This document shows positions 1-13,830 of a DNA stretch of 64,000 nt, piece after piece. Origin of the DNA: Acanthopleura granulata (taxonomy: Eukaryota; Mollusca; Polyplacophora; Chitonida; Chitonidae); NCBI GenBank assembly GCA_016165875.1, contig JABBOT010000004.1, positions 31,587,866 through 31,651,865 of the forward strand, written 5' to 3'. Below the pieces are notes generated by a model. That model saw nothing but the letters and a program-made list of their open reading frames with translations. It did no database searches and was not told where the DNA came from. The position numbers were made by a program, and so were the translations under genes. Position 1 is the stretch's first letter, and each line of letters starts with the position of its first letter.

Positions 1-204
1 AGCCGTTTTATATATCATCTGGTTTCCCATTTTCGGGAAGGTTAAAATAGCAAGTGGCCATACAAAATATACAGGCGAAAACAATGTCCGAAGTTTCATA
101 ATCAGGATTCATTAAAAGGGATGAAAACTTCGATTTGTAAATCACATCACGACAGTCATTCTCCTTTACATTCGAGGACACTCCTCTTACACTCTTAATT
201 TACA

Positions 205-330
205 TGGTGCTGAAAGGGTGTAAATTTAGCAAAAACACCCTGTTTATCCTTGAATACACCTGTTAAGGGTTTATTCAGTGTGCTGAAAAGGTTTTAGTCT
301 CAAGGATTACAGCCTTTAGGGTGTAAATTT
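205..330. repeat. Degenerate GGGTGTAAATTT-type repeat
   Basis: The phrase gggtgtaaattt occurs twice, with aacacccTG-like complementary blocks between. The same vocabulary (ggtgt / acacc blocks spaced about 25-35 bases) reappears in the larger array at 2225-2560, so the two are probably pieces of one repeat family. Confidence 0.5.
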
Positions 331-1370
331 TGAGATGGATGTTGAGAAGCTGTCAATCATTCTGTGGTTGGTCTTGCACTGTATCGCAAGTTGTCTTTCT
401 GGTAACTCTGACTGCATTTGTTTTAATTATAGTAAGGTTTTGGAATTCCTTTCTTTCTCAAGCCACTGTCATCATTTCTACATTTCTTTGGGATCACACC
501 ATTCATGTATTCATGTATGTATACAGTTTTCCTTACCCGTATTACATGTATGCCTCCATATGACTACTGTTGTGATAAAATAACGCCTCATAACATTGTA
601 CAGTGTTGTGAAATGCAAATTCTTGGTGGAGGCCATACAGTTGATGAGGACACAGCGCCTGTCTTATATCGTTACTGCAGTATGCACCAGGAAAGCAAAA
701 TGATCCGTTTTATGCCATTAGGACTTCAGTTATTGTATTTTGAAAATTTTTTTACCTATCTATCGCTCAGTTTTGTGCTATATCACTTTCCTGTCTGTAA
801 TGTTTGTATTCTTGGACATTCAAATAATACATTCCAACTGGAAATATGTAAACACAATGAAATTTCATTCCATAATATCCATACCAAGTCCCTCACAGTA
901 ATGATAATTAATATGATAAATGTCCTTCATGTAAGTATTATTTTGCTATGTTTACCAGCAACTTATGGACATATGGTTGTTAAACTTGTAAATTTTATAA
1001 GAGTTAAACTATATATGGGATAATTTTGATAGGAACTTCTCGTGCGGTACTTGTAGGTCCCATGATTTATTATGCAAGTTACTCGGTTGAAGTTGAGATA
1101 TTAGATTGTGTTGTATAACAAATACTAAGCCTTTGAACAAGGTTCTAGTCTGACATATTGTGCGTAGTTTTCAGTGAATGGAAATTTGCCAACATATCAC
1201 TTATCATAAGAACAGACTGGTTAAAAAGTTGCAGTACCTGTATTAAATGATTACAGGATTAAGATTGTAGCAGACAGAATATTATACGCCATTGAAATGA
1301 CAAGGTGATGTCATCATAAAATCCAAATACTTTACAAAATAGTGTTCCTAATATTTAGAACTTTGAACAG

Positions 1371-1631
1371 ATGCTGACAGGACAGGAAAATAATGTATTT
1401 GACAGGACATATGAAGTGATTACACCACTTCGAAAATATATTGGAGAGAATCTCAACGAAGCTTCAACAATGCTACTGTTTGTGGAGAAAGAACCATTGT
1501 TCGAAGCCACGGACTTCCTGGCTGGGCTGGATAGACTATTGGCCACCAATTGGAACTTTTCTATGGAATTACTGTACTCTAGACTAACTGTAGTTAAGAC
1601 AATTGACCACATTATGTACGAAACAAGTTAA
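1371..1631 (+). CDS. Unrecognised open frame, 86 aa
   Basis: This open frame begins just after a possible splice acceptor (gaacag). It has a balanced amino-acid composition and a Leu-rich middle (LLFVEKEP, FLAGLDRLLA). The opposite strand is also open over almost the same span. I do not recognise the protein and see no clear donor site. It could be a stray exon, a transposon remnant or chance. A second unrecognised frame lies just downstream at 1762-1989. Confidence 0.2.
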   Translation: MLTGQENNVFDRTYEVITPLRKYIGENLNEASTMLLFVEKEPLFEATDFLAGLDRLLATNWNFSMELLYSRLTVVKTIDHIMYETS

Positions 1632-2224
1632 TTGTCTGCCTGATGAAAAAAACATACGCGAAAGATTGATTTTAAGACACAGACTCATGTTCAACGTTGG
1701 TGACGCGTACATTCATTTTGATGTAACATAAAAGTACATTATCTCTGCAGAATAATTCTTATTGTTTTTCAACTTTGCATGTCTCATACATGCTTTTGAC
1801 GTTTATGATGAGATTAAAGAAACTATACCCCAGATTTTCGGTGAAAACCTCACAGCTGTTACCATTTTGGGCGAAACATTTTGTGTTCAGCCTCAATCGG
1901 CTCGATTTGTGAAACTTGGGGGATTTTTCATTACAACAGTGAGCTGTAGTTTTCAAGCCGAAAATCTTATGTATAGTCTCTTTGAGTAAACCTTCTTTAG
2001 GTGTACTACCACTGCTGTATTAGTATGTAACCTATGATGGCCTGTGGCTTGCCTCTGGGGAGGATTCTGAGAACTGAGCAAGGGACAGAATGCAGTTGAA
2101 AATGCAGATGTATATCATTTAAATGGAGCAGCAGGATAGTCTTTTTTCTTGGCCTTATCTTGTTAACATTCTGAATAGTAGGTAAATCATTTTAACTTGG
2201 AATGTACATCCATTCTAAACAGTG

Positions 2225-2560
2225 TAAATGCCTGTTAGTTTTCAAAGGTGTGAATTTGCCCCTTTTCCAGAGGGTATTTTTTTGCAACATTTTTGAAAGG
2301 TGTCTATTCACACCATTTCTGAAAGGTGTTTAACCACACCTTTCCATGGGGTTTGACATCTACACCCTTTCCAAGGGGTGTTAATTCACACCCCTTCCAT
2401 GGGGTGTTAATGTACACCTTTTCCAAAGGGTTTTGAATAGCACCCTTTCTAAAAGGTGTTAATTTACACCTTTTCTAAAAGGTGTTATTTAACAACGTTT
2501 TCAAGAGGGTGTGCGTCCTGGAATAAGACATTTACACCCATTGTGGGTGTATACTGACAC
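2225..2560. repeat. Minisatellite of about 30-bp GT/AC-rich units
   Basis: Roughly ten imperfect units alternate acaccctttcc-like and aaggggtgtt-like blocks. Each unit is itself close to an inverted repeat, so the array could fold into multiple hairpins. The unit vocabulary matches the short repeat at 205-330. Confidence 0.75.
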
Positions 2561-3051
2561 CCTATGCTATGAATGTAGCGCGCTGTATAATTTTTATTAC
2601 CATCAAGTACAAGAATTTATGAAACGTGAAAACCAACATTTTTCATTCATTTATTTCCTTGAATAATTTTTCTCTGGTTCGAGGGGGCTGTATGATTAGA
2701 GGAGAAATCTTGGCAAAGCCAAGAGAAACCCTCACAACATCAACACGTAATAAAGGAAAAATCGACAATAGGAACGTACAATAAAGCAAACCATTGCAAG
2801 TAACATACGCCCACTAAAAACAGTAGCAACAGGAAGCCATGATAATGAATATACAAAAAGGAAACCATCGCGATAGGAAAACGCAACAGAGGAAAAACTA
2901 GCAATAAGGAAACACAATGAAAGAAACCATAACAATATAGGAAACCATCACTACTGATTTAGGCTGAGGTTATCTTGACGTCTTCTTGATTAACCTCTTA
3001 ATCTGATGCTTAATTTGGTGTTTTTTTTTGTCTCCTATTTTTCTTCAACAG

Positions 3052-6000
3052 GACTGGTGGCCGGAATAATTATTCACAAGCTAGGACCAAGAATATCTTC
3101 CGGAGTAGGAGGCATATTGTCCTTTGCCGGCTTACTGGCATCGTCATTTGCTCCGTCCATCACAGTCATATATCTCACATTTGGGACAATAGGTAGGTAC
3201 GCAATTACATATTCCAGCTTTACCTTCGCGCTTGTGGTTTCGTATCATGGGCTTATCAAACGTATTACGGATAAAATGGCTCGGTGGTTATTAAAGCGAA
3301 TGGTTTTCTTTATTGACTGCCACCATTTTTAGCATTTCTAGACCAGGTGCATCTAATGTATCGCCATTGACATGACTGCAGTTTAACATGATTGGGTGTA
3401 AAGTCAAGTTGCTATGTTTTAAGCATTAACATGAAGAGTTATAGAATAAAACCCTAACTGAGGTAAAAGGAAAGGAGCGTGAGTTTCACCGGTTATGGGT
3501 GACGATTCGCCAATTATCACACTGCCGTTGCTGCTGTGGTTTACTTTCCCGAATGTAATCATAAATACATTAAGTGTTTATCTTTTCGCTAGCAAACAAT
3601 ACGTCCAAGGTAACAGCGTACCGTACATTGAAAAGGTGTATAGAGGTTGCACACAATACTCTATGCCCTGTAAGCTAAAGCAAAATACATGTAAAATACA
3701 CCTATAGAAGTAACCGCATATCGAGCCGTGCAGCTGAGACCTGCATCACCTACATTCCTGTTGCTTCCACATGGCTTGATAAGATACACTGTGTATGTCA
3801 ATATTATGACTATGTAATCTTGATAGAAAATCAGACAATTCAAAACTGGCAGAAAAACGGATAGTGTGATGGTGATTAAAATATCTCACGCTCAGGTTAT
3901 TAAAATCCTAATCCAGAGTATTTAGCATCCTTGAAAACTAAAGTGAGATATATCATTTTCAACGTGACTGCGCCGACCTCATGACCTAGAGTTGATTGGC
4001 CGCTGCAGAAGTCAGGAATGACTAATCTGTCCAGTCATTTGCATAGCATTGAATGTTGCGACCAATAGGCGCCACAGCCAGTCAGATTGCCAATGAAAAA
4101 TGCCTTGTTCCTGCGTCTTTTTTGCTCTTATAGGGAAAGCGAATTACAGACATACGAACAAAATACACATTAGATATCTCGAAAACGCCGAGCTAGTGCT
4201 CGAGAAGTTATCTACATGTGTGTGCAATGACCACTTCATCATCGCCTAGTAAATACATCTCTTGTATAAGCTACTGCTCCCAACCACCCACGCAATAATC
4301 TTACGAATCTAAGATTTATATGCCTTCATTTGCACCGAGTTTGCTATGAATGATTTATAAATGCCTGTATAATCCATTTTAAATAATCTTCACGTGGTCC
4401 GATTATTCTTCCCTTTTCAGTATACTTCGATCGATACCATAACAAAATTTTAGTTTGTCCCTGTATCTCAGTGGGCAGTAGTTCGTTATAAAACGAAAAA
4501 AAATCCTTCGATTCGATCTTTGTCTGTGTCTATGTTTCGTCCGTCACATTTAGCTTGCCTTCAAATATAGCGTATGGCATGTGTTGCCAGGGTAATCAGT
4601 GATTTTTACTGCACGCAACCTATGCACTTGTCAAACATTGTCGTCTTCTCCTGGGCAGCATGGTGTCGTGGAAGTGGCTTTCCACTGAGGCAGCGCTTCA
4701 TATGTCGATAGTGAGATCATGGAGACACTATTAGAGTAAGCCCGAAGTATTGGTGACACCGGCATTGAACCCTAAGCAAACAAGCCAAGCTTTCGTGTGA
4801 CCTAGTCCTACGCACCACTTGAGTGTTACCACTCAAGTTGTGAAGAGCTGATTTAGAAAAAATCTGATATTCTTAGACATGGGTAAAATGTTTTAACAGC
4901 TTGGACCACCAATGCATAAATGAACCAACTAATTAAGGATCAGTTTAACTCTGGTCTTTTTAGGTCTGGGATGCTGCTTGGTGTGTGTGTCGTCTGTGGT
5001 GGCGGTGGGGCAACAGTTTGGGAAAAGTCGTGGGGCCGCCTCTGCCTTGGCCGTTGTCGGGACAGGTGTGGGCGCCTTGATATTCCCCATCATTATCCGG
5101 GAGCTCACGGATCTCTATGGATGGAGAGGTGCCATCATGATATTGTCTGCGATGATGCTGAACACTCTTCCGGCAGCAGGGATGTTCGTAACACCAAGGA
5201 GAACTGAAACCGACAAGAAAGAGGGTCTACACTTGAAGAAAGCTCTATGCAGTTCTGCACTCAGGAAAAATGCCGGTTATATGTGTTATCTAATGATTTG
5301 TCCAATTGCTGGCATCGGTTATAAATACACCTATATCGTCATCGTGGACATGGGGATGCTTCTGGGCTTCAATAAGGCCCTGAGCACCTACCTGTTGGTC
5401 TACATTAGTTTGGCCAACACCATTTCCACACTGTGTTTTGGTTTGTTGCTGAAAGTCGTCTGGCGACACAACGTTCTTTTACTTTGTTGCTGCTGGGTGT
5501 CAATGGGTGCCATTATGTTTGCTTTTCCATTACTTAAATCATATGCGGCTGTTGTAACTGGCACGGTAATGTATGGCGCTGCAATGGGCGGGAACATAGC
5601 TCTTTACGCCGTTGTAACAGCGGATTTGATTGGACTTAAATATTACTCCACGGGACTCGGATTTATCTGCACATCATATGGTATAGGTTATCTCCTCAGT
5701 GCACCTATGGCTGGTGAGTCAATTTTCCTTCAACCTGTAGTGCCACCTTTTCATTGTTTATAAACTTGATTGTGAACTATGCAGTACGGTGAACATGTAT
5801 TAAAGGTCTTTTGCGCACATTATTAACGCCAGGAAATGTTTTCGACAGCATCAGTGCGGTTGATGAAGAAATAATCCACATTTTACAGATGAGAGTATAC
5901 AAAGCTCATTAACATATATCCGAAACACTTTAAGCCTTTGCCTCATTGTACCTCTTTATAATATTTTTCTCCAGAATGTTTTTGTTTATTATTCGACATT

Positions 6001-6221
6001 TATATTTGTTTGTTTGTATTTCAGGTCTCATTAATGATGCAACGGGCAGCTACAATATATCATTCTACATTGCTGGATGCTTGTGTTTCTTTAGTGTAAT
6101 AACATTTGCGGCTGTGTTAAAACTTTCAAAGTTCTGCGGCAAACCCCAAACAGCTGACGAAACTATGGAGGCCATCGAAGTAGAAGTGAAGGAAGTAAAC
6201 GAAAAGGTTACCTCTGTTTGA
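3052..6221 (+). CDS. SLC16 (monocarboxylate transporter)-like gene 1, 3' exons
   Basis: Multi-pass plasma-membrane transporter of the SLC16/MCT branch of the major facilitator superfamily, predicted to carry small organic acids or related solutes; substrate unknown. Three exons are visible: 3052-3192, 4964-5713 and 6025-6221 (stop TGA 6219-6221). All have AG/GT borders and phase 1 junctions, each interrupting a Gly codon. The middle exon shows the family loop GQQFGKSRGAASALAV followed by a GALIFP segment, the large cytoplasmic loop, and helices 5-11 ending YGIGYLLSAPMA. The last exon holds helix 12 and an acidic C-terminal tail (ETMEAIEVEVKEVNE). The three exons match the paralogue at 24562-26281 exon for exon with the same phases. 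The first two helices are not in the window. Confidence is high for the family and low for the substrate. Confidence 0.9.
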
Positions 6222-8987
6222 ACGCACTGTGCGATAAAAAGGACGATACAAAGAAAGACTGGGAGATGTACCAATCTCCCATACAGGCACGCCGCTTTCC
6301 TCTCCCAACTCTGCCTCGCCATCTCGACCTCCAATCCAGATTTCTGGAGACAGTGATGGCAGCACGCAAGTGTAATGGATCACTGTTTTCCACCAAATAT
6401 GCCAACCTTGCGCGATCATGACTACAATCGTGGCCTCCACGATGCTAATGTCTCGGGCCATGTTGTACCCAGTAGTGGCTTTACTGGAAAATTTGTCATA
6501 CAGATCGAACCGGTATAGATGCAGGCTTCTGTTAGTAATATAAAGCTTTTTCTTAGAGATTATTTTATTGGAGCTATGTGCAAAACCACTGAACCGTCAC
6601 TAATGGCAGAAATGGTTATCGATTATCTGGAACAATGCTTAGGGTTATAAATAGATTTAAAAATCTATTTTTACTATTTTCTTATTAATGTTTCACCTGT
6701 TTTCCACATTGAGTGCAAGTGCCTTCAACTAGCACGTCATAGTTTGCGATATTTTATGGGCTAAAATTAAGTGCTATATAGTATGCATCACTGTTGAACT
6801 CAAGCTTACATGCACATCCGCTGAATTGAATGCTCATCGTGTGTCGAATTTATCAGTCATTCCTTTACACATTTAACCGAACACTGTACTCTGAGTTCTC
6901 GATATTAATGTTTATATTTGTATTTGAAGCTCAGTGATATCGATGCAAACGTGTAAATTAATGTGGTGCTTTAAATTGCAGTATTAAGATGGAGAGTGTC
7001 TGAGATTTACGTGTAAAAAGAGTCATACATGTCGACCGAGAGAAAAGATTAACAGATCAATGAAGAATACATCTCACGATATTGTTAGTTCAGTTTGCGC
7101 ACGCCTGGCATGACGTGGGTTTTGTATATATTATCAAAGATTGAAGTCCTGAATTCGTCCTTTTCACAAGATATTGATCAACGACATGGACTACAGCATA
7201 GAGTGTAAAACCAGAATAACAACAACTGTGCGACAACCTTATGGAGAGAACAACTTAGACGCCGCTCCAATTGGAACCGTGACTGAAGAAGAATAATGTA
7301 AAAAGACTGCAGTGATGTTAAAAGTAATATACTGGAATTGCTCGAAATGCTCCAAACGGTTGTGTTGTCATCACATTTATAACATGTACCCAATAACATG
7401 AAAACAGTGCAAAGGGACCAGGCCTTGGGATACTTAATCCATCACGGTTTATGAAGGACAGTGATGACAGTGTGATAGTTATCCATCGATCACAAGTGAA
7501 ATACGGCCTCTTGTCAACTTTAGTTTAATGCTAACAGTTTAAACAAAACTACTGACACAGTATTACATACAGACACCATTCGCCCATTTATCTGATATAA
7601 TCCTGTATCTAATTATGTTGGTAGAGCTGACATTAGGCTTTTTAGGTGAACCTTATTGAGACAGTAATACAATAATCACGATATTCTGATAGAAACCATC
7701 CAAACAGATTTTGACAGACAAGATGGCATAAAAATGAAAGATTTCTTCTGGGAATTGCTTGAGGTACTTGTTAAAGGCTGTGTACACTATGCTACATGCA
7801 ATCGCTGACTCTCCTTGGTTGAATTCTCTGATAAGCGACATGTAGCATATGTTTTCGTTCGCACCGAGTTTTTCAAGGACCTTGTGTAATGCGAAATAAT
7901 AAGATAACGCTTCTCTCTCCATATTCTTAGTGTGAAGTGATATAGCCTTCCAGATGTGAGTCGTGAGTGCACGAGTACATCACCTGACACCGTTGATCAA
8001 CTTGAACCAATGAACTACTGACACATACATGAACCATTTCGGAGATACCTGATGTATGGACTTTTCTATACAGTGGACCTAGAGACGAGAAGAACCTCTG
8101 ATCTTTGTGTACTGGGAACAACTGTACTTCTCATGCACATTTCTTACAGGTGGCCATGCTGGTCGCATGGGATATTGGATTAAACAGCAACGGCTTTTTC
8201 CTTCTCACAACATCGGAGTGTAAACATAGCGTTGTAATCGGTACGCTGTTCCCGATTTATGACGTTAGGGCGTCAGTGTTTGGTAGCGTATCCAGTGGAA
8301 CCAGGGTTACCTTCTCGGCAACTGGTCGCACTAGACACTGGCCTCTCCACCACGGAACCCTAATTCAACCTGACCAAATGTAGTCAAGGAGGATGGAGAA
8401 GAATACTGAAATGACAAAATATAACACATTACTTATGTACAAATAACAAGACAGGGTGGTTTATTCAGAACGTGCACAGACTATTTCCGCGTATAATCCC
8501 TGATAAAGAATCCTTACTCTAAGTCCTGGTAAATGCTTTAATTTTACTACATACTGCCACTACGTCGTACGCTTCTGGGTTCATTCCCAGAATTCATTAA
8601 ATTCGCATCAGCTCAATAATCTGTTAAAGATCAGCATCACAGAAGATCAATGTTTGTGCTGTAGACTTCCAATTGTATATCGCCACATGTCGCATCTTTA
8701 GATGTAGAGTCTTCAGGCAATGGTATTATTGATCGAACAGTAGAAAATACCACAGATCTATTATTCATTATTGAAGAGACGGCTGGTTGATGTGGTGATA
8801 CGGGGTAAGGGTTTGTGTGGCTACTTGATCAAAGCGCAGAGTTTGTAGAGGAAGCGTTTTGAGTGGAAGCGTTTTAGGGAAACCCTCACGATGGAGCCTA
8901 TATAGTCTTGTCAGACACAACTAGGTAATACAACGTGCAGAGTGGAAACTATGCGCTGAGGTTGCCACTAACTATACCCGTAACCTT

Positions 8988-9009
8988 TATAAAACTATAT
9001 AGTTTTATA
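8988..9009. repeat. Perfect 22-bp palindrome
   Basis: The sequence reads identically on both strands, centred between 8998 and 8999, with core aaaactatatagtttt. It is AT-rich, so chance is possible. No adjacent coding unit explains it. Confidence 0.6.
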
Positions 9010-9689
9010 GATAAACCTGTGGACAAAGTGACTACAACGACAAAGGGTTAAATAACAAGACAAGAGTTCTTTAATATATACTTACTACTTATACTTACTA
9101 TGTGCCGCTGTCCCGGGTTCAAAGTGGAGAGAGAGCGAACGCCAGCCAAACAAGTCAATCCCAGTTCAATTTGGTAAAGTCCGAAAGCATAGGGTATCTC
9201 CAAAGGAGAGAAGTTATAGTCTTAGATCGGGGGTATCAGGAAGCACAGTAACGTAGCGTGTGAGTGGCCAAAAGACTTCTGCTTCTCTTCTTAATCGAAA
9301 CTGGGGGATTCGCTTATATAGCAGTGAACAAGTAAATCTTTTGTTTCTAAATTACCGGTCGTAAATTTTGAAGCCTGCGTTATCTGACTTAATGTATAGT
9401 CTGGAGGTGCTCTCTTTCCTCTTTTGGGTAACATTAATGGGGACCAACGGCGAGAACCATCTTTGACACATGTGTGGGAATTTCAGCTTGGGCCATGATG
9501 TAGCATTGTCCCATCTGGACAATCAGCCACGCCAAACGAACTTAAACCCGACCGTGAATTTAATCACCTTGTGTGGGCCTTAAACTTACGCGGTTCCTAA
9601 CCCGGACACATGTAATCAGGACATGTGCCTCGTAACAGTGGCTTATTATGTCCTAAGTGTAACTCGCTGAACGAACTGCTCTATTTATC

Positions 9690-9785
9690 ATTCAGCTTTT
9701 CCATTTTTTTAGTCTTTGGAATGACCCGACATGGGACTGATACCGGATCTCCCGGCCCTGGGTTCTACTTGACTTGGACAGGTAA
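9690..9785 (+). repeat. SINE-like tail fragment
   Basis: A block running from tctttggaatgacccgac to ggatctcccgg matches the 3' parts of the repeats near 20530-20600 and 58900-58960 (each has tgacc[ct]ga followed by ggatct/gaatctc[ct]cgacc). This looks like a truncated third copy of the same dispersed repeat. Confidence 0.45.
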
Positions 9786-12700
9786 AGAGACAGACAGATA
9801 GACACACAGATGGACGAACAGGGGCATACTATATTCATTCAGTGTTATGTAAATAAAACCGTATTGAGTATTGTATTATTGAGAAGTATATCTTTACTGA
9901 TAATAAATGTCAATGCTATTGCCACATCAGGCCGTTACTTTAAACTATTTCACAGCATTGCAATGATTATAGTTATACATATTATCAAACATTCGTCACG
10001 TCATTGAATGTGTAGGCTATTAATGAAAGGGGTTCACAGAAGCAGACGGCTGTATTGCCCTAGCCTGTTCAATCAAACAGAGCCGTGTGCACAAACCGTG
10101 AATGGAAATTCCCCAAAGTATGAAGAATTGTTGATTGAAATGATAACGGAAAAGTTCTTCTGATAGCCATTAGACAAAGACAGCTAAGAAGGTTTACAAG
10201 TAAGGTCTAATTCTGGAACATATGTCAGCAACTCTGTATTCCATTGCCAAGCATTTACGTGGTTTGGCCTGCTGAAAAACAGGTCAACGACATATTTTCC
10301 ACTGGAGACTAACTAGGTCAAATTAAAACCAACATATTGCGTGTCAGAGTTTTTTTCTGTGGGCCTGGGTATTTAGTGTTCTAACTCTGTGGAAGTCGAG
10401 AGGGCAACTATAATTACCGTCTCCCTGGGTACTGCTTTGGCAATCCGGCCTAGTTAATACAACTGTTTTCTTGGCTTGTTGGTACAAAAACTTCAGCTTC
10501 ACTTCAGGATCCTTTGAAGTTTATCTCAGGAACAATTTTTGAGCTGTATATGTAATAAGCTCCTGTTTCCTCCACCCATAAAACATCTGACCAACATCGT
10601 ATAAGTGAAAATTCTTGATTACCCATGACTCTAAGCAACAGTCAAATAAATAAATAAACCAATGGTGACGATTAAAATACTTAAATTTTTTATTGGTTTA
10701 AGGCGCTGAGTGTGATGAAATTCGTTCTCAAAAGATTAATTATAAAGTAAAATTGACAAAATAAAACACAAATAATTTAAATTTTATGTCATGAACAACA
10801 ACACAGATAAAGTAAAATAAAGTACTGCACTTTATCCCACATCGGACAAAATCCTCTGCTTTTCATTGGACAGTAATGGTCACGTGGTAGACGTGTATAA
10901 CTCTATATCCTGCAGCAGATGCTATATGTGTCAGTAGGGAGAACGCCATGACATAATACTTACAATGTCACACAACAATGACACCAACAACACAACGTCA
11001 CAAAGGGATGTTGACACAGCATTGACAATTGGTGTTATGACACCATAATTCCCAGATCACTTCTTGGTAATTCAAAGCTCCTGGACGAGACAAGAGATTA
11101 CAGCTGAAACTTCTTTTGTTTTGCAAGAAACAATTTTTTATGTATTTTTTAGGGTCTTTCGCAGGATAAATTCGTTAAATGGTTACTGAGTGAAAGGATA
11201 CGAACTATAAGGAGTGTATCAGCATCGTATAGGACTCGGGTGACCCCTCGTCCAAATGAGGCTTATAGTTTCGTATCCGTTCACCCAGTAACCACGTAAA
11301 TAATAATACAGTGCATAGTGTCTTATTGGTAATTGCTTTGCCGAACATCTTGGCTGTTGTAACATCATATACGACTCTACGCCTCAAAACTGAATTTGCG
11401 AGCGAACTGCTTCGTCAGCACATTTACAAGAGCAAAGGTCACCTGCTTCCAAGGTCAAACCGACGCGTACCACTTAGTGCGTAGTTTGACCCGGGCCGGT
11501 ATAACCTTGTGCCAGATTAAACAGTCTGATAAAAGCATATACATGTAGCTGCCTTTACTTCTGTACGATTCCTTTCGCATTATCCATTATCCCCTCCCCA
11601 TCAGAAAAATAATTAGCAATGAACCGTATCACCTGTTAGTTAAATAGGTTCATGGTTGAAGTGCCCCAAACAGTGAGCCTGAACACGAAACTGTTAGTGT
11701 TTGTAGCAGCGAAATGTAAGTACATGTATGTATACGATAAGCCTGGGCGAGATGAAATGTATAAGAAACTGAACGCAAGACAAACCATCATTGCGCGACA
11801 CATTATTACACGATGTTATGTGTCTTATGTGTCGCTACTAATAAGTGAGCAATTTCAGGGTGAGGACACACATGTGTGATTTTATCAGCATTATTTTAAT
11901 AGTCGCGGAACCTTGCGAGCCCAGAAGGTGGCTTCTTTCCAGCTTCACACGGCTACTAGGTGAGCAGCTTATCTTCATTACATCAAGATGCTATGCTTTG
12001 ATCTGATTGTTAAGCGAAAGTATTTTTGTTTGACCTGAATGGGCCTTGTTATGAAGCGCGGTGCCTTGGCCGCCTGAATGGGAGACTTCCCTCACAGTCC
12101 AGAACAAGGGAATACCTGGGAAGTCTGACCATCATGCTTGCCTGACCGCACACGCTATTCCCCATTCAATTCTACCTCTAGGATTGAACGCTCCAAGATG
12201 TATGTTGACGTGTTAATATGCCAGCTTTTTAATATGCCGGCAGACCAGCAGGCATCTGTTTTTGCCGGCTTTGTATACCTACTTGTGAAGGGTGTGGAAA
12301 GTTATTGCGTTATTTACCTGCCACTGACCATGTGTGCGAAAAACATATATAATGATGTTGATGTTTTCATTTCGTATCATTTCGTCTTTGCTGTCCTTCA
12401 TTAGGGATACTACTATTTGACTGGATACTGTGTTGTCATTTACATGCATCGGCTGTCGAGTCACGCGGATAGGTTATTTCTGCCCGCTGGGTCATGCCAA
12501 AAAACATAGCAATATGCAAAGTGTCTGACTTTATAAAGTGAAGATTCTTATGAGTAACAGTGCTTTATATCTTGTCCTTCAATGTTCGCCACCATATGGC
12601 AGAACTATAGCATGCTGATTGGTCCCAGTGATGATTGGAGTAGGGAAATATCAGTTCAACCGGTTGATCTGACCACATCTAACTGGGCACAGATCATAGA

Positions 12701-13369
12701 ATGCATGTAAGAATAAGCAGGTCTTCATCAACTGTTCAGATTCATATATAATACACTTGTGTGACGGCGTCGAATTTGGTTGTACATACATTATCATGCC
12801 ATCAACAAATAAAGAGAGGTCTTATCGAGTTTCTATGTATTGTCATATACTGTACACATCTCAAGGCTACAGAAAGATAAAATGTCAACTAATTCTTTAG
12901 TGAAAAAGGTTAATAGAGATTGAAATATAAAAGAGTACAGCATAGTAAAGCCGGATCGGACGAGAATAATTTCTGGCACATGGTCACAAGTTAAAGATGA
13001 AATCTGCCCTCTTATCAGTATACTTCAGTCTTATTCTAACTGTTCATGTAATTGATGAAAAAGTAACAATTTGCACACCCCATAGCACCATGGCTCAAGC
13101 AGAACTAGGAAACAAAAAATATTGCTGTGAGTGACATTATTCGCAAACAAAACCCGTGTGTCTTTAGAATGAAATCCTAACTCAGGTAAATGCACAAGAG
13201 GCCTGATTTCATCGGTATCGTGTTACTTTTTCCGACTGTCACACAGTTATGGTTTTGCTCTCTATGCTGCAGCCTCTAGTATTTATGTGCTCTTTCAGAT
13301 GTTATACTCATCGAAGTATGGCTTTAATCCAGGTACAATTACCAGTGTTGTACAAAATGAAAAGAACAG

Positions 13370-13525
13370 AAGGTTCGTCACGTCATGTCATCTCGCACTT
13401 CGGCTGTTTTCTTCAACATTCTGTTATACCTGAATATAGAGGCAATGAAGGTTCGTCACGTCATGCCATCTCGCACTTTGGCTCTTTTCTTCAACATTCT
13501 GTCATATCTGAATATAGAGACTATC
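13370..13525 (+). repeat. Tandem duplication, two 78-bp units
   Basis: Units 13370-13447 and 13448-13525 both start aaggttcgtcacgtcatg and share the phrase ttcttcaacattctgt, with only scattered substitutions. The frame is open through both copies, but no protein family is apparent. Confidence 0.85.
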
Positions 13526-13830
13526 ACTGTAGACTGTAAAAACCAGTGTAATAGATGGCAAAAAGTCACATGTAACAAGTGAAATCCAGCTTCTTAATTG
13601 TCACTTTACCTCAGTCAGGCTTTTAGTAATCTAAATGCTAAAATACTAGCAGCTCACAAGCCTAGCACAGGCACAGGAAGGAAGTCCGAGAAGGGTTGGC
13701 TATAGAAGCACTGTCCATCGCAACACCTATAACGAAACCTGATTAAGCTTGTTTAACGAATGTTTCAATTTGGGTTGCTTCACTGAAATAATTATTTAGT
13801 CAGACTATTGTATGTCTATAATACACCCTA

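Larger units (their letters stand above)
1..3051. other. Non-coding stretch upstream of first SLC16 exon
   Basis: I find no recognisable exon here. The stretch probably belongs to a long intron or 5' flank of the SLC16-like gene whose first visible exon begins at 3052. I looked for a match to the two 5' exons and the first membrane exon of the paralogue (16454, 22583, 23988) and saw none, so those exons probably lie left of the window. It contains two families of degenerate GT-rich repeats (205-330 and 2225-2560) and two short open frames (1371-1631 and 1762-1989, plus strand) that I do not recognise. Confidence 0.5.

Noticed and set aside
505..1023. 172-codon plus-strand frame
   Set aside because: AT-rich, with Cys/Tyr/His-heavy composition, no family resemblance and no splice context; reads like chance open sequence.
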